The notes under the pieces: generated by a model | Told to the model about the DNA's origin: nothing | The model's database searches: none | Seen by the model: the letters and a program-made list of their open reading frames with translations, nothing else | Part shown: positions 36,441-45,408 of the stretch, piece by piece | Layout: each line of letters opens with the position of its first letter | Numbering within the stretch: position 1 is the first letter of the stretch | Assembly: GCF_022321485.1 (NCBI RefSeq) | Contig: NZ_JAKOGG010000018.1 | Span: 22,894-86,893 of the forward strand | Direction: 5' to 3' | Length of the DNA stretch: 64,000 nucleotides | Origin: Shewanella electrica | Lineage (GTDB): Bacteria > Pseudomonadota > Gammaproteobacteria > Enterobacterales > Shewanellaceae | Position numbers and translations under genes: made by a program

Positions 36441-38621
36441 ATGTCTATGCAGCTACAACAGGAAGAGCCGGGGCTTTATATTGCCCTGATCAGTATTCAC
36501 GGATTAATACGCAGCAAAAATTTAGAACTCGGGCGTGATGCTGATACTGGCGGTCAAACCAAATATGTGGTTGATTTAGCTAATGCATTAGCCAGACAGC
36601 CCAACGTTGCTAAAGTGGATTTAATCACCCGTCGCGTGGTGGATGATAAAGTCCATTGTGATTATTCCGCAGCGATTGAACCGCTTGACGCCGACGGCGC
36701 CCGTATTGTCCGCATCGATTGCGGCCCCGAACAATACCTGCCCAAAGAGCAACTTTGGGAACACCTCGATGCTTTCACCGATAACTTACTAGATTTCTTC
36801 CACGAGCAAGATCGCATGCCCGATGTCGTGCACAGCCATTATGCTGATGCGGGGTATGTCGCCACGAAAATTAGCCATTTATCGGGGATTCCATTGATCC
36901 ATACCGGCCACTCGCTGGGGCGCGATAAACGCAAACGCCTTATGGCGTCGGGCATGACCTCGAAAAACGTCGAGAAACGCTACAACATGGGCTATCGCAT
37001 CGAGGCGGAGGAGCAAGTGCTCGCCAATGCCTCGTTAGTGATCACCAGCACGCGCCAAGAGATTGAAGCCCAGTACGAGCTTTATGATTTTTACTCGCCA
37101 GAGCGGATGCGCGTGATTCCGCCCGGCACTGACCTCAGCTTGTTTCATCCACCCGAGCTGGGCGAGGCGCCTACACAGATCACCAGTGCAGTACGACGCT
37201 TTTTGGACGAACCAGATAAACCGATGATCTTGGCGCTGTCCCGCCCCGATCCGCGCAAGAATATTGCCACGTTGGTACAAGCCTATGGCGAATCGCCCGA
37301 GCTGCGCGAGATGGCTAACTTGGTGATAGTGGCGGGGAATCGCGATGATATCCGCGAGATGGATAACGGCGCGCAGGAAGTGATGTCGGAGTTGCTGGTG
37401 CTGATCGACTACTACGATCTGTACGGTAAAGTGGCGATTCCGAAAAAACATCTGCCTTCTGAAGTGCCTGCAATTTATCGCATGGCGGCCAACTCCCGCG
37501 GGGTATTCATCAACCCCGCATTAACCGAACCCTTTGGCCTGACATTACTCGAAGCCGCCGCTTCTGGTCTGCCATTTGTCGCCACTGAAAACGGTGGCCC
37601 GCTGGATATTGTCGAGAACTGCGAAGCGGGCTTATTGATCGACCCGCTCAATGCGCGGGCCTTGGGCAACGCCATTAAAACCTTGTTGTTAGATGGCGAA
37701 ATGTGGCGCACTTTTTCTGCTAACGGCATTAAAAATGTGGCGCTAAAGTACAGCTGGAATGCCCATGCGCGTGCTTATCTCAAGCAGATCAAACCGTTGG
37801 TTGAGGCGCATGTGCCACAACAAATATCGCCAGAAATCGTTAATGCGTCGCGTTTGTCTGACCGCTTGATCGTGTCTGATCTCGACAAGACGCTACTGAG
37901 TAATCCCACCGGTTTACGTGAGTTTTGTCAGATGCTGCGTGAGCGCCGTAAAGATGTGGCGTTTGGTATTGCCACCGGACGGCGGCTGGATTCGGTGCTG
38001 AAAGTATTGAAAAAATACCGCATCCCTAAACCCGATATTTTGATCAGTAGCTTAGGTTCGCAAATTCACTACGGCCGAGAGTTGGAGCTAAGTACCGACT
38101 GGGAAGAACATGTCGATCACGACTGGAACCCGCGCGCCATTCGCCGCATCCTGCGTCGTGTTGAAGGGCTGACGCTGCAAGACGAATCGGAGCAGAGTAA
38201 GTTCAAAATCTCCTTTCATGTCGCGCCAGCGTATCAAGATTCGTTGACCCGCGACAAAATCATGAAGCTACTGCGGCAAGAGGAACAGAGCGTCAATGTG
38301 TTTTTAACCGCAGGGCAAAACCTCGATATTACCCCCGCCCGTGTTTCTAAAGGTCTGGCGCTACGTTACGTCGCTTCCATCTGGGGCATTCCGTTGGAGC
38401 GAGTGTTAGTGGCCGCGGGTGCTGGCTCCGATGAAGACATGATCACTGGCAACACCTTGTCGGTGATTGTGAGCAACCGCGCCCATGAGCCACTCAGTTC
38501 GGGCAAACAGCAGGAAGACCACAAAATCTTTTATGCCACCCAGCCCAATGCGTTAGGGATTTTAGAAGCGATTGAACACTATCACTTCTTCGAAGAGGAA
38601 GCAGGAGCCGTTTGTGCCTGA
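36441..38621 (+). CDS. sps: Sucrose-phosphate synthase with C-terminal HAD phosphatase domain
   Basis: Makes sucrose 6-phosphate from a nucleotide-glucose and fructose 6-phosphate in the cytoplasm. It has 726 residues. The GT4 (GT-B) region (about 1-465) shows DADTGGQTKYVVDLANAL (33-50), the H-S-H-Y-A-D-A-G motif near 137, TGHSLGRDKRKRL, and the EPFGLTLLEAAASGLP nucleotide-sugar motif near 367. A HAD/SPP-like domain (about 475-710) starts with DLDKTLLSNPTG, so the nucleophile Asp is kept, but its last motif is GAGSDEDM instead of GDSGND. The start is ATG 36441 or 36447; GGAG spacing favours the second. It is first gene of a four-gene sucrose operon. Confidence 0.9.
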   Translation: MSMQLQQEEPGLYIALISIHGLIRSKNLELGRDADTGGQTKYVVDLANALARQPNVAKVDLITRRVVDDKVHCDYSAAIEPLDADGARIVRIDCGPEQYLPKEQLWEHLDAFTDNLLDFFHEQDRMPDVVHSHYADAGYVATKISHLSGIPLIHTGHSLGRDKRKRLMASGMTSKNVEKRYNMGYRIEAEEQVLANASLVITSTRQEIEAQYELYDFYSPERMRVIPPGTDLSLFHPPELGEAPTQITSAVRRFLDEPDKPMILALSRPDPRKNIATLVQAYGESPELREMANLVIVAGNRDDIREMDNGAQEVMSELLVLIDYYDLYGKVAIPKKHLPSEVPAIYRMAANSRGVFINPALTEPFGLTLLEAAASGLPFVATENGGPLDIVENCEAGLLIDPLNARALGNAIKTLLLDGEMWRTFSANGIKNVALKYSWNAHARAYLKQIKPLVEAHVPQQISPEIVNASRLSDRLIVSDLDKTLLSNPTGLREFCQMLRERRKDVAFGIATGRRLDSVLKVLKKYRIPKPDILISSLGSQIHYGRELELSTDWEEHVDHDWNPRAIRRILRRVEGLTLQDESEQSKFKISFHVAPAYQDSLTRDKIMKLLRQEEQSVNVFLTAGQNLDITPARVSKGLALRYVASIWGIPLERVLVAAGAGSDEDMITGNTLSVIVSNRAHEPLSSGKQQEDHKIFYATQPNALGILEAIEHYHFFEEEAGAVCA

Positions 38622-39468
38622 ACTACTTTGTACTGATTTAGACCGCACCTTGCTGCCCAATGGTGAACAAGCCGAGTCACCGAACGCCCGTGCGATGCTG
38701 GCGCAATTGATCAAGCAATCTGGCATGCGCTTGGCGTATGTCAGCGGCCGTGATTTAGGGTTAGTGCAACAAGCGATTGCCGATTATCAACTGCCAGCGC
38801 CAGACTTTGCCATTACCGATGTGGGTAGCATGATCTATCAACGCGTTGATGATGGTTATCAGCCGCTACCTGCGTGGGTGGGTTATTTGCAAGCGGGCTG
38901 GCCGGAGCAAAATGCCGATTGGTTAGCACGAGAACTCGGTGATTTCGCCAAATTGACACTGCAAGAGGCGGCACGGCAAAAGCCGTTCAAGCTGAGTTAT
39001 CAAGTGACGCCCGCCAGTGAGCTCACCAATGAGTTAGGCATCTTACAGCAACGTCTTGCCAGCGTGCCTTACGCAGTGAACGTGGTCAGTAGTATTGATG
39101 AAACCGCCGACCAAGGGCTGGTGGATCTACTGCCTGCCAACGCCGGTAAACGCGCGGCCATCGATTTTTTGGTGGCTGAATTAAACCTTGCCGCCGAGCA
39201 AGTGTTTTTCAGCGGTGATAGCGGCAACGATTTGGATGTGCTGGCCAGCCCCTATCCAGCGGTGGTGGTCAAAAATGCATTGCCGGAGGTGGTGCAGCAA
39301 GCCAAACGATTAAGTAAACACCAACACGTTGAACAGCAGCTGTGGGTTGCCCAAGGTGATGCATCACTTGGGTTAAACGGTAACTACAGCGCGGGCATTA
39401 TAGAGGGGCTGTTGCACTTCTATCCGCAACTTCGACGATGGTTAACCGTGGAGCAGAAAGCAGAATGA
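38614..39468 (+). CDS. spp: Sucrose-phosphate phosphatase (HAD family)
   Basis: Hydrolyses sucrose 6-phosphate to sucrose, pulling synthesis forward. From GTG 38614, which has AGGAG 6 nt upstream, it is 284 residues and overlaps the sps end by 8 bp. All HAD motifs are intact: TDLDRTLLPNG (nucleophile and acid Asp, about residues 7-17), YVSGRDLG, the catalytic Lys in NAGKRAAIDFL, and FFSGDSGNDLDVL. An ATG at 38572 would lie entirely inside sps and is not preferred. Its stop overlaps the fructokinase ATG. Confidence 0.9.
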   Translation: MPELLCTDLDRTLLPNGEQAESPNARAMLAQLIKQSGMRLAYVSGRDLGLVQQAIADYQLPAPDFAITDVGSMIYQRVDDGYQPLPAWVGYLQAGWPEQNADWLARELGDFAKLTLQEAARQKPFKLSYQVTPASELTNELGILQQRLASVPYAVNVVSSIDETADQGLVDLLPANAGKRAAIDFLVAELNLAAEQVFFSGDSGNDLDVLASPYPAVVVKNALPEVVQQAKRLSKHQHVEQQLWVAQGDASLGLNGNYSAGIIEGLLHFYPQLRRWLTVEQKAE

Positions 39469-40376
39469 ACGAATGTCTACCCATCTATATATTTGGTGAA
39501 GTGTTGTTTGATTGCTTCCCTGACAGTGAGCCAATGTTGGGCGGTGCGCCGTTTAATGTGGCTTGGCATCTGCAAGCGTTTGGCGCCAATCCGCGCTTGA
39601 TCTCCGCTGTCGGTGCCGATGATGGCGGTCAGCAGATTTTGGCAAAAATGCAGCAGTGGGGCATGGATACCCAGAGTGTTATTGTTGATGCGCAGCATGA
39701 AACCGGCCGCGTGGATGTCACGTTTGCCGACGGCGAACCACAGTACGATATTGTGCTAGATGCGGCATATGATCATATCGATCAGCGCTGTTTACCGGTT
39801 CCCAGCGGCGAACATCTGCTGTATCACGGCACACTTGCCGCGCGCTGTACCACCAGCCGCGAATCATTAGGGCAACTACGCACTTGGCCGGGGCAAAAAG
39901 CCTTTATTGACGTCAATCTGCGTGACCCTTGGTGGGAGTTGGATTGGGTCAGATCGGAAGTGCATGGCGGCCACTGCGTTAAGTTGAATCGGCAAGAGCT
40001 AATATTGTTATCCGCCGCCGAGCACGAGCCAGCAGACCAAGAGGCGTTAAAAGTGTTGGCGCGAAATTTCCGTCTAGCCAACAACATCGCCAACTTGATT
40101 GTCACCCAAGGGGCGGATGGTGCCTTTTTAGTCGATGAAATGGGCGACATTATCAGCCATAGCTTACCGCCGCAGGCGCGTACTGTGGTAGATACCGTCG
40201 GCGCGGGCGATGCATTTTCCGCTATCGTGATCCTCGGTATGCTCAACAACTGGCAGTGGGAAACGGTACTCGAACGAGCACAGCAGTTCGCTGGTTTCAT
40301 TGTCACGCAACAGGGCGCGGTATCTGACAATCCCGCGATTTATGGAGATTTTAAATGCCTTTGGGGCATGCGCTAA
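39465..40376 (+). CDS. Fructokinase, PfkB family
   Basis: ATP-dependent ribokinase-fold sugar kinase of 303 residues. The N-terminal FGEVLFDCFPD and GGAPFNVAWHL bind sugar. The C-terminal signature DTVGAGDAFSA (about residues 244-254) carries the catalytic Asp and the anion hole. ATG 39465 overlaps the spp stop in an ATGA, so translation is coupled. In this cluster it would phosphorylate fructose freed by amylosucrase, returning fructose 6-phosphate to sucrose-phosphate synthase or glycolysis. Fructose as substrate is inferred from family and context. Confidence 0.88.
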   Translation: MNECLPIYIFGEVLFDCFPDSEPMLGGAPFNVAWHLQAFGANPRLISAVGADDGGQQILAKMQQWGMDTQSVIVDAQHETGRVDVTFADGEPQYDIVLDAAYDHIDQRCLPVPSGEHLLYHGTLAARCTTSRESLGQLRTWPGQKAFIDVNLRDPWWELDWVRSEVHGGHCVKLNRQELILLSAAEHEPADQEALKVLARNFRLANNIANLIVTQGADGAFLVDEMGDIISHSLPPQARTVVDTVGAGDAFSAIVILGMLNNWQWETVLERAQQFAGFIVTQQGAVSDNPAIYGDFKCLWGMR

Positions 40377-40399
40377 CTTTCTAGGACAAGGTACTGACT

Positions 40400-42373
40400 A
40401 TGTATGAAGAGGTTTCCCATACCCTGCTGAACCGTATCCTCGACGAACTAAAACCTGCCATAGAAGCCAAGGATTTGCGCTTCTTTTACAGCCGTCTTGG
40501 GGCAAATTTTTACGCTATCTACTCATTATTCAATAAGTTATATGGCAACCGCAGTGACTTTGATGAACAGCTAAAGCGCTTAGTTGAAGTGATGGCACGT
40601 AACTATATCGAGCGCGACACCCGCTTCAAGCAAGTCGACCGTCAGCGCGAAGCTGACCATAATTGGTTTTTGCATCAACAATGGGTCGGCATGGCGATGT
40701 ATGCCAACGGTTTTGCCAAAGACTTGGCCGACCTTCGCGATAAAGTGGATTATTTTGCCGAACTTGGCGTCAACATGGTGCACATTCTGCCGATTTGCGA
40801 ATGCCCCGAAGGTAAGAGCGATGGCGGCTATGCCGTGAGTGACTTTCGAAAAGTTGACTCGCGCATGGGCACGAACAAGATTTTGCAGCAGATTATCGAT
40901 GGGCTGCATCAGCAAGATTCATTGATTGCGCTGGATATTGTGGTCAATCACACCTCTGATCAACACGCATGGGCCAAGAAGGCGATGCAGGGCGACGCCA
41001 AGTATCAAAGTTACTTCTACATGTTTGATGACCGCACCATTCCCGACATGTTTGAGCAGACCATGCCGGAAGTGTTTCCAGAAACCGACCCCGGTAACTT
41101 CACCTGGAATGACGAAATCAACAAGTGGGTGATGACGGTATTCCACAAGTACCAATGGGATTTGAATTACACCAACCCCGAAGTTTTTATCGAGATGTTG
41201 GATGTGATCCTATTTTGGGCCAACAAAGGCGTGGATGTACTGCGGCTCGATGCGGTGGCGTTTTTGTGGAAGAAAATTGGCACACCGTGTCAAAACGAGG
41301 CCGAAGCGCACAAAGTGCTGCAGCTGTTTAAAGACTGCTGTCAGGTGGTCGCTCCTGGATTGATCTTTATTGCCGAAGCCATTGTGGCACCGTCCGAAAT
41401 CATCAAATACTTTGGAGAAGATGCGGTGGTGGCGAAGGAATGCGATATCGCCTACAACGCCACCTTTATGGCATTACTGTGGGAAACCGTGGCGACCAAA
41501 AATAGCCGTTTGCTGACCCAAGGGTTGAAGAGTTTACCGGCGAAGTTAGAGCGCGCCACATGGCTTAATTATCTGCGTTGCCATGACGATATCGGCTTTG
41601 GGTTTGATGATAGAGATATTGGGCTGGTGGGCTATAACCCGCCGATGCACCGTAAATTCTTGGTGGATTATTTTACCGGTGAGTTCAGCGAGAGTTCTGC
41701 GCGCGGGCGGCCATTTGGTAAGAATGAAAAAACCGGTGATGCGCGTATTTCTGGTTCGTTGGCATCGTTAGTGGGTTTACAGGCGGGCATTGAAACTGGC
41801 GACCAACTGCTGATCCGCAACAGCCACAAACACATAGTGATGCTACACAGCTTGATCATGTCATTTGGTGGTATTCCGCTGCTGTATTACGGTGATGAGG
41901 TTGGCACGCTCAACGATTACAACTACGAGCGTGATACCGACAAATCCGCCGATAGCCGCTGGCTGCATCGGCCGAAACTCGATTGGAATGTGATGGAACA
42001 ACGCCATCAGCCGGGCACCATCCAACATCAGTTGTTTACCGACATGCAAAAGCTGATTGCACTGCGCAAGCAAACCGATGCCTTTGCCGATTTCAACAAC
42101 CGTGAACTGTTGGAGTTGGGCAACGATGCGGTGTTTAGTTACGTGCGTTACAACTATGCCAACCCGTCCGACAAAGTGGTGGTGATTGCTAACTTGTCGG
42201 CCGAGCCACAGCGTATTGAGTTAGATCTGTTACGCCAAGGGGCTTATGTCGATCCGCTGATGCTAGAAGATTTGTGGACGGGCAGAGCACCGTCGGTATT
42301 TTCTAACCAATTGGTGCTGAGCGGTTTTCAGTTTTACTGGTTGGTGATATCACAAGGACATCGCAGTTTTTAA
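40400..42373 (+). CDS. ams: Amylosucrase (GH13 family)
   Basis: Transfers glucose from sucrose to an alpha-1,4-glucan, releasing fructose. It has 657 residues, close to known amylosucrases. A helical N-terminal domain (about 1-95) precedes the (beta/alpha)8 barrel. LALDIVVNHTSDQH holds the conserved His, VDVLRLDAVAFLWKKIGT the nucleophile Asp (about 283), FIAEAIVAPSE the acid Glu (about 325) and LRCHDDIG the third Asp (about 395). GGIPLLYYGDEVG and a C-terminal beta domain follow. Sucrose phosphorylase is less likely because of the length and N-terminal domain. It is last gene of the cluster and has a weak ribosome binding site. Confidence 0.9.
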   Translation: MYEEVSHTLLNRILDELKPAIEAKDLRFFYSRLGANFYAIYSLFNKLYGNRSDFDEQLKRLVEVMARNYIERDTRFKQVDRQREADHNWFLHQQWVGMAMYANGFAKDLADLRDKVDYFAELGVNMVHILPICECPEGKSDGGYAVSDFRKVDSRMGTNKILQQIIDGLHQQDSLIALDIVVNHTSDQHAWAKKAMQGDAKYQSYFYMFDDRTIPDMFEQTMPEVFPETDPGNFTWNDEINKWVMTVFHKYQWDLNYTNPEVFIEMLDVILFWANKGVDVLRLDAVAFLWKKIGTPCQNEAEAHKVLQLFKDCCQVVAPGLIFIAEAIVAPSEIIKYFGEDAVVAKECDIAYNATFMALLWETVATKNSRLLTQGLKSLPAKLERATWLNYLRCHDDIGFGFDDRDIGLVGYNPPMHRKFLVDYFTGEFSESSARGRPFGKNEKTGDARISGSLASLVGLQAGIETGDQLLIRNSHKHIVMLHSLIMSFGGIPLLYYGDEVGTLNDYNYERDTDKSADSRWLHRPKLDWNVMEQRHQPGTIQHQLFTDMQKLIALRKQTDAFADFNNRELLELGNDAVFSYVRYNYANPSDKVVVIANLSAEPQRIELDLLRQGAYVDPLMLEDLWTGRAPSVFSNQLVLSGFQFYWLVISQGHRSF

Positions 42374-42596
42374 TCGGTTTAATGGGAGCATTGCCGCAGT
42401 ATTTATCGATAGGTGTTGGCGGCACGATTTAACGGTTGCGTCGCCGACATAATATGTCTATAGTTTGCAGCTGCTGAAGGGTTCATCAAACACCTGATTG
42501 TGTTATGTTATGCCCCAATGTGCAGTCAGTTGTACATTTAAGTAGTTAATAACAAGTGCAGGGCGACAAGCAACTGCCAAATGGAGAATGAAATAA

Positions 42597-42968
42597 ATGG
42601 AATATTACATTGATGCATTTAAGAAATACGCAGATTTTACTGGCCGTGCTCGCCGTAAAGCGTATTGGATGTTTGCGTTATTTAGCCTGATCGTTTCAAT
42701 CATCTTGCAGGTGATTGATGCTTCTATGGAAAGCATACTGCTCGGCACGATTTATGGTTTAGCAGTTTTCATCCCTAACATTGCGGTGGCTGCACGTCGC
42801 TTGCACGATACTGGTCGCTCAGGCTGGTGGCAGTTGATTGCCATTATCCCTATCATCGGCTGGATCGTGTTGCTGGTATTTTTGTGCCAAGACAGCGAAC
42901 AAGGCACTAACCAATACGGTGAAAACCCAAAAGGTGACAAAGGCGATATCGCTGCCACCATGGCATAA
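42597..42968 (+). CDS. DUF805 family inner-membrane protein
   Basis: A 123-residue small membrane protein of the DUF805 (YhaH/YhaI-like) family. The N-terminal amphipathic segment YIDAFKKYADFTGRARRKAYW is typical. Three to four hydrophobic segments follow, with the family hallmark VAARRLHDTGRSGWWQL near residues 62-78 and a polar C-terminal tail. ATG has TGGAGAATG upstream. It is separated from amylosucrase by about 220 bp, so it is probably not part of that operon. The function of the family is unknown. Confidence 0.88.
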   Translation: MEYYIDAFKKYADFTGRARRKAYWMFALFSLIVSIILQVIDASMESILLGTIYGLAVFIPNIAVAARRLHDTGRSGWWQLIAIIPIIGWIVLLVFLCQDSEQGTNQYGENPKGDKGDIAATMA

Positions 42969-42992
42969 TTTGCTAAGTGTAAGTTTAAAAAA

Positions 42993-43022
42993 GAAAGGTA
43001 AGTCAATGACTTACCTTTTTTA
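42993..43022 (+). terminator. Terminator after the DUF805 gene
   Basis: The stem AAGGTAAGTC-AAT-GACTTACCTT (42995-43017) is followed by TTTTA. Confidence 0.9.
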
Positions 43023-43109
43023 TTGCCGTGTTATTGATAGGGTTGGACTTTTAGCCGCCTAGACATCTATAATGCGCATCCCAAATGGGATTAACATAGT
43101 TATTTAGTC

Positions 43110-43275
43110 AACCTTTTGTGGTGCCCGTAGTGCACGGGATAATCGGGAAGTTGGTGCGATTCCAACACTGCCCCCGCAACGGTAAATGGTGAGAAGTCCA
43201 CGCGCGCTAAGCGTTAAACCAGTGGGCGTCGTGCGAACGTTAGTTCGCTTAGCCAAAGTCCGGAGACCGGCCCTT
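43110..43275 (+). ncRNA. Cobalamin (B12) riboswitch
   Basis: An adenosylcobalamin-type aptamer in the 5' leader of the TonB receptor. Conserved blocks are seen in order: GGTGCCCG at 43120, CGGGAAGTTGGTGCGATTCCAACACTG-type P3-P6 core at about 43144-43170, the invariant GCCCCCGCAACGGTAA at 43170-43185, GAGAAGTCC near 43191, and the B12-box-like AGTCCGGAGACCGGCC at 43257-43272. High B12 should repress receptor synthesis. Confidence 0.93.
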
Positions 43276-43280
43276 TAGGT

Positions 43281-43354
43281 ATTTCGCGTATTTCGGTGGG
43301 CAGATCGCGAAATGGGCTGGAGTTTTCCTCGCCGTGGCCTTCATGCCCCGTTTC
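43281..43354 (+). promoter_or_regulatory. Expression platform of the B12 riboswitch
   Basis: Two mutually exclusive hairpins share 43309-43313: ATTTCGCG (43281-43288) with CGCGAAAT (43306-43313), and GAAATGGGC (43309-43317) with GCCCCGTTTC (43345-43354). The second ends 4 nt before the CAGGAG ribosome binding site. A switch in translation or elongation is inferred. Confidence 0.45.
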
Positions 43355-43367
43355 CCTTCAGGAGCAA

Positions 43368-45320
43368 ATGGAAATGGGATTCAAACTGACTTCTCTCGCT
43401 GTGCTGTGTGCGACGGCGACTTCACTGCCAGTATTGGCAGATACTCAAACGACCGATGAACAGATGGTGGTTATTGGCCGCCAACTGGAAACGCCGCTCG
43501 ATCTCGCCGCTAATGTCACCGTGATTGATGCCAGTGAGATTGCCGCGAGTGGTGCAACCAAGCTGACCGATGTCCTGCGTGGCCGTGCCGGGATCCAGAT
43601 CTCTGACAGCAATACCGGTGCCGTGTTTGCCATGCGTGGTTTTAACTCAGGTACCGCAGCTAATAACACGCTGATCTTACTCGATGGTCGCCGCTTGAAT
43701 AACATCGACATCGCCGCAGCTAGCATCAGTGCTATTCCATTGAACCAAGTGGAACGAGTGGAAATCCTCAGTGGTAGCGCCGGTGTGCTTTATGGTGACC
43801 AAGCGGTGGGTGGCGTGATTAACATCATCACCAAGGCACCAAACGCCGCAGGTGGCAATGTCACACTGTCAGCCGGTAGCCATGACACTTATGAAGCTCG
43901 TGCTGATGTGGCTGGCCAGATCACTGACGAATGGCGTTACTTCGCCGCCGCTGATTACAACGAAAGCGATAACTATCGCCGCAATAATGCGAACGAAACT
44001 GGCTCGGTAATGGCGCGCGTACAATACGATGATGGCAAGCGTCAGTTCTTCGTTGAAGGTAGCTACTACGATAACAAACGGGAAAACCCAGGTTCATTGA
44101 CGTGGGAGCAGTTCCAAGCTGATCCTCGTCAAGCAAGCAGCTTCCAACTCGGCGATTATATTCACGAGACAACTGACGCGTGGCGTACTCATCTGCAACA
44201 GCAAGTGAGCGAACACTGGAGCTTGGCAGGTGATCTGAACTATTCCGATTCTTCTGTCAGCAGTGTTAGCTGGGGCAGCCCGGGCAAAAATACCCGCTCG
44301 CTGTTGGAATTCAATCCGAAAGCCTTGGGTAAATATCAAACCGATAACGGCCCATTGAGCGTCGTGTTGGGTGCTGATCTGCATCGCGGTAAAGCGGACT
44401 TTGATCTGTCAGGGACTGATCGCAACAACACCCAAACCTTGGCAAGCGTGTATTTGCAACAAACGGTACCGCTGAGCAAAACCTTAGAATATGTCATCGG
44501 TGGTCGTTACTCCCACGTGAAAGATGAGCTAGAGGATGCCGCGGTCTATCCTGAAGGTGTGGATTTAGACGAACATGCGCACGCGCTGGAACTCGGTTTT
44601 AACTACCGTCCGGTGGCTGGCCAACGTTTTTACGTCCGCGCTGATCAGAACTTCCGTTTTGCCAAAGTGGACGAACAAGCGTACACCTCACCGGGTGTGA
44701 TGGGCTTGAAACCGCAAAAAGGTGATTCAATCGAAGCCGGTTGGGATCTGGTTGCCAACCAATATCAGTTGAAACTTAGCCTGTATCGCCTAGCGCTTAA
44801 AGATGAGATTGTGTTTGATGGCAGTGCGCCAACGCCTGTGGGTGGCGCGTTTGCCGGTGCTAACATCAATGCCGATGAATCTCGTCGTGTCGGCGGCAGC
44901 GTCACGGCTGATTGGCAAGTGCTCAGCGGTTGGGATGTTGGCGCCGAATACAACTACATCGATGCTGAATTCACTAACGGTGAAAATGATGGTAAAGCGC
45001 TGTCTTGGGTGTCGAAGCACTCGGGTCGCATCTACAGCAGTTATGATCTGAATGATGTGTGGCAGTTCTACGCCGAAGGTCAATATCAAGGTAAGCGGTA
45101 CCTCGAAGGCGATAACGCCAATATCGATGACAAAATCGATGACTATTGGTTAGCTAATGTGGCGATCAATTACCGCCGTGATAACTGGCAAGCCAGTGTG
45201 CGCGCCGACAACTTGTTTGATAAAGAGTATGCCAGTGCGGGCTTCTACAGCAGTTGGGGTAATAGCTACTACTCAGGTGCTGGCCGTGAACTGCGTCTGA
45301 GCGTGAGTTATCACTTCTAA
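43368..45320 (+). CDS. btuB: TonB-dependent B12 receptor, BtuB-like
   Basis: Outer-membrane 22-strand barrel for energy-dependent cobalamin uptake, about 650 residues. A signal peptide ends at LPVLA, the TonB box EQMVVIG follows, and the plug domain shows GRAGIQISD and GVINIITKAP. The barrel ends with an aromatic C-terminal residue (LRLSVSYHF). Control by a cobalamin riboswitch gives strong support for B12 as ligand. The start is ATG 43368 or 43374, after AGGAG at 43360; an in-frame ATG at 43296 lies inside the riboswitch expression platform and is rejected. No btuCDF genes are adjacent. Confidence 0.9.
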   Translation: MEMGFKLTSLAVLCATATSLPVLADTQTTDEQMVVIGRQLETPLDLAANVTVIDASEIAASGATKLTDVLRGRAGIQISDSNTGAVFAMRGFNSGTAANNTLILLDGRRLNNIDIAAASISAIPLNQVERVEILSGSAGVLYGDQAVGGVINIITKAPNAAGGNVTLSAGSHDTYEARADVAGQITDEWRYFAAADYNESDNYRRNNANETGSVMARVQYDDGKRQFFVEGSYYDNKRENPGSLTWEQFQADPRQASSFQLGDYIHETTDAWRTHLQQQVSEHWSLAGDLNYSDSSVSSVSWGSPGKNTRSLLEFNPKALGKYQTDNGPLSVVLGADLHRGKADFDLSGTDRNNTQTLASVYLQQTVPLSKTLEYVIGGRYSHVKDELEDAAVYPEGVDLDEHAHALELGFNYRPVAGQRFYVRADQNFRFAKVDEQAYTSPGVMGLKPQKGDSIEAGWDLVANQYQLKLSLYRLALKDEIVFDGSAPTPVGGAFAGANINADESRRVGGSVTADWQVLSGWDVGAEYNYIDAEFTNGENDGKALSWVSKHSGRIYSSYDLNDVWQFYAEGQYQGKRYLEGDNANIDDKIDDYWLANVAINYRRDNWQASVRADNLFDKEYASAGFYSSWGNSYYSGAGRELRLSVSYHF

Positions 45321-45340
45321 CAATTTGTTGCGAAATCAAT

Positions 45341-45370
45341 AAAGCCGCGCTTGTAAGCGCGGCTTTTTTT
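45341..45370 (+). terminator. Terminator after btuB
   Basis: The stem AAGCCGCGC...GCGCGGCTT with a short TTGTAA loop is followed by a run of T. Confidence 0.92.
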
Positions 45371-45408
45371 ACGGCATGATGGCGGCTAATGAGCTTTAAA
45401 GGTGAACT

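Noticed and set aside
36441-42373. Sucrose utilisation (scr-type) operon
   Set aside because: No sucrose permease, PTS component, invertase or LacI regulator is present. The synthase and phosphatase indicate synthesis, not uptake.
43296-43367. Longer N-terminus for the TonB-dependent receptor starting at 43296
   Set aside because: It lies in the expression platform of the riboswitch and places 24 residues before a normal signal peptide. The AGGAG at 43360 fits ATG 43368 or 43374.
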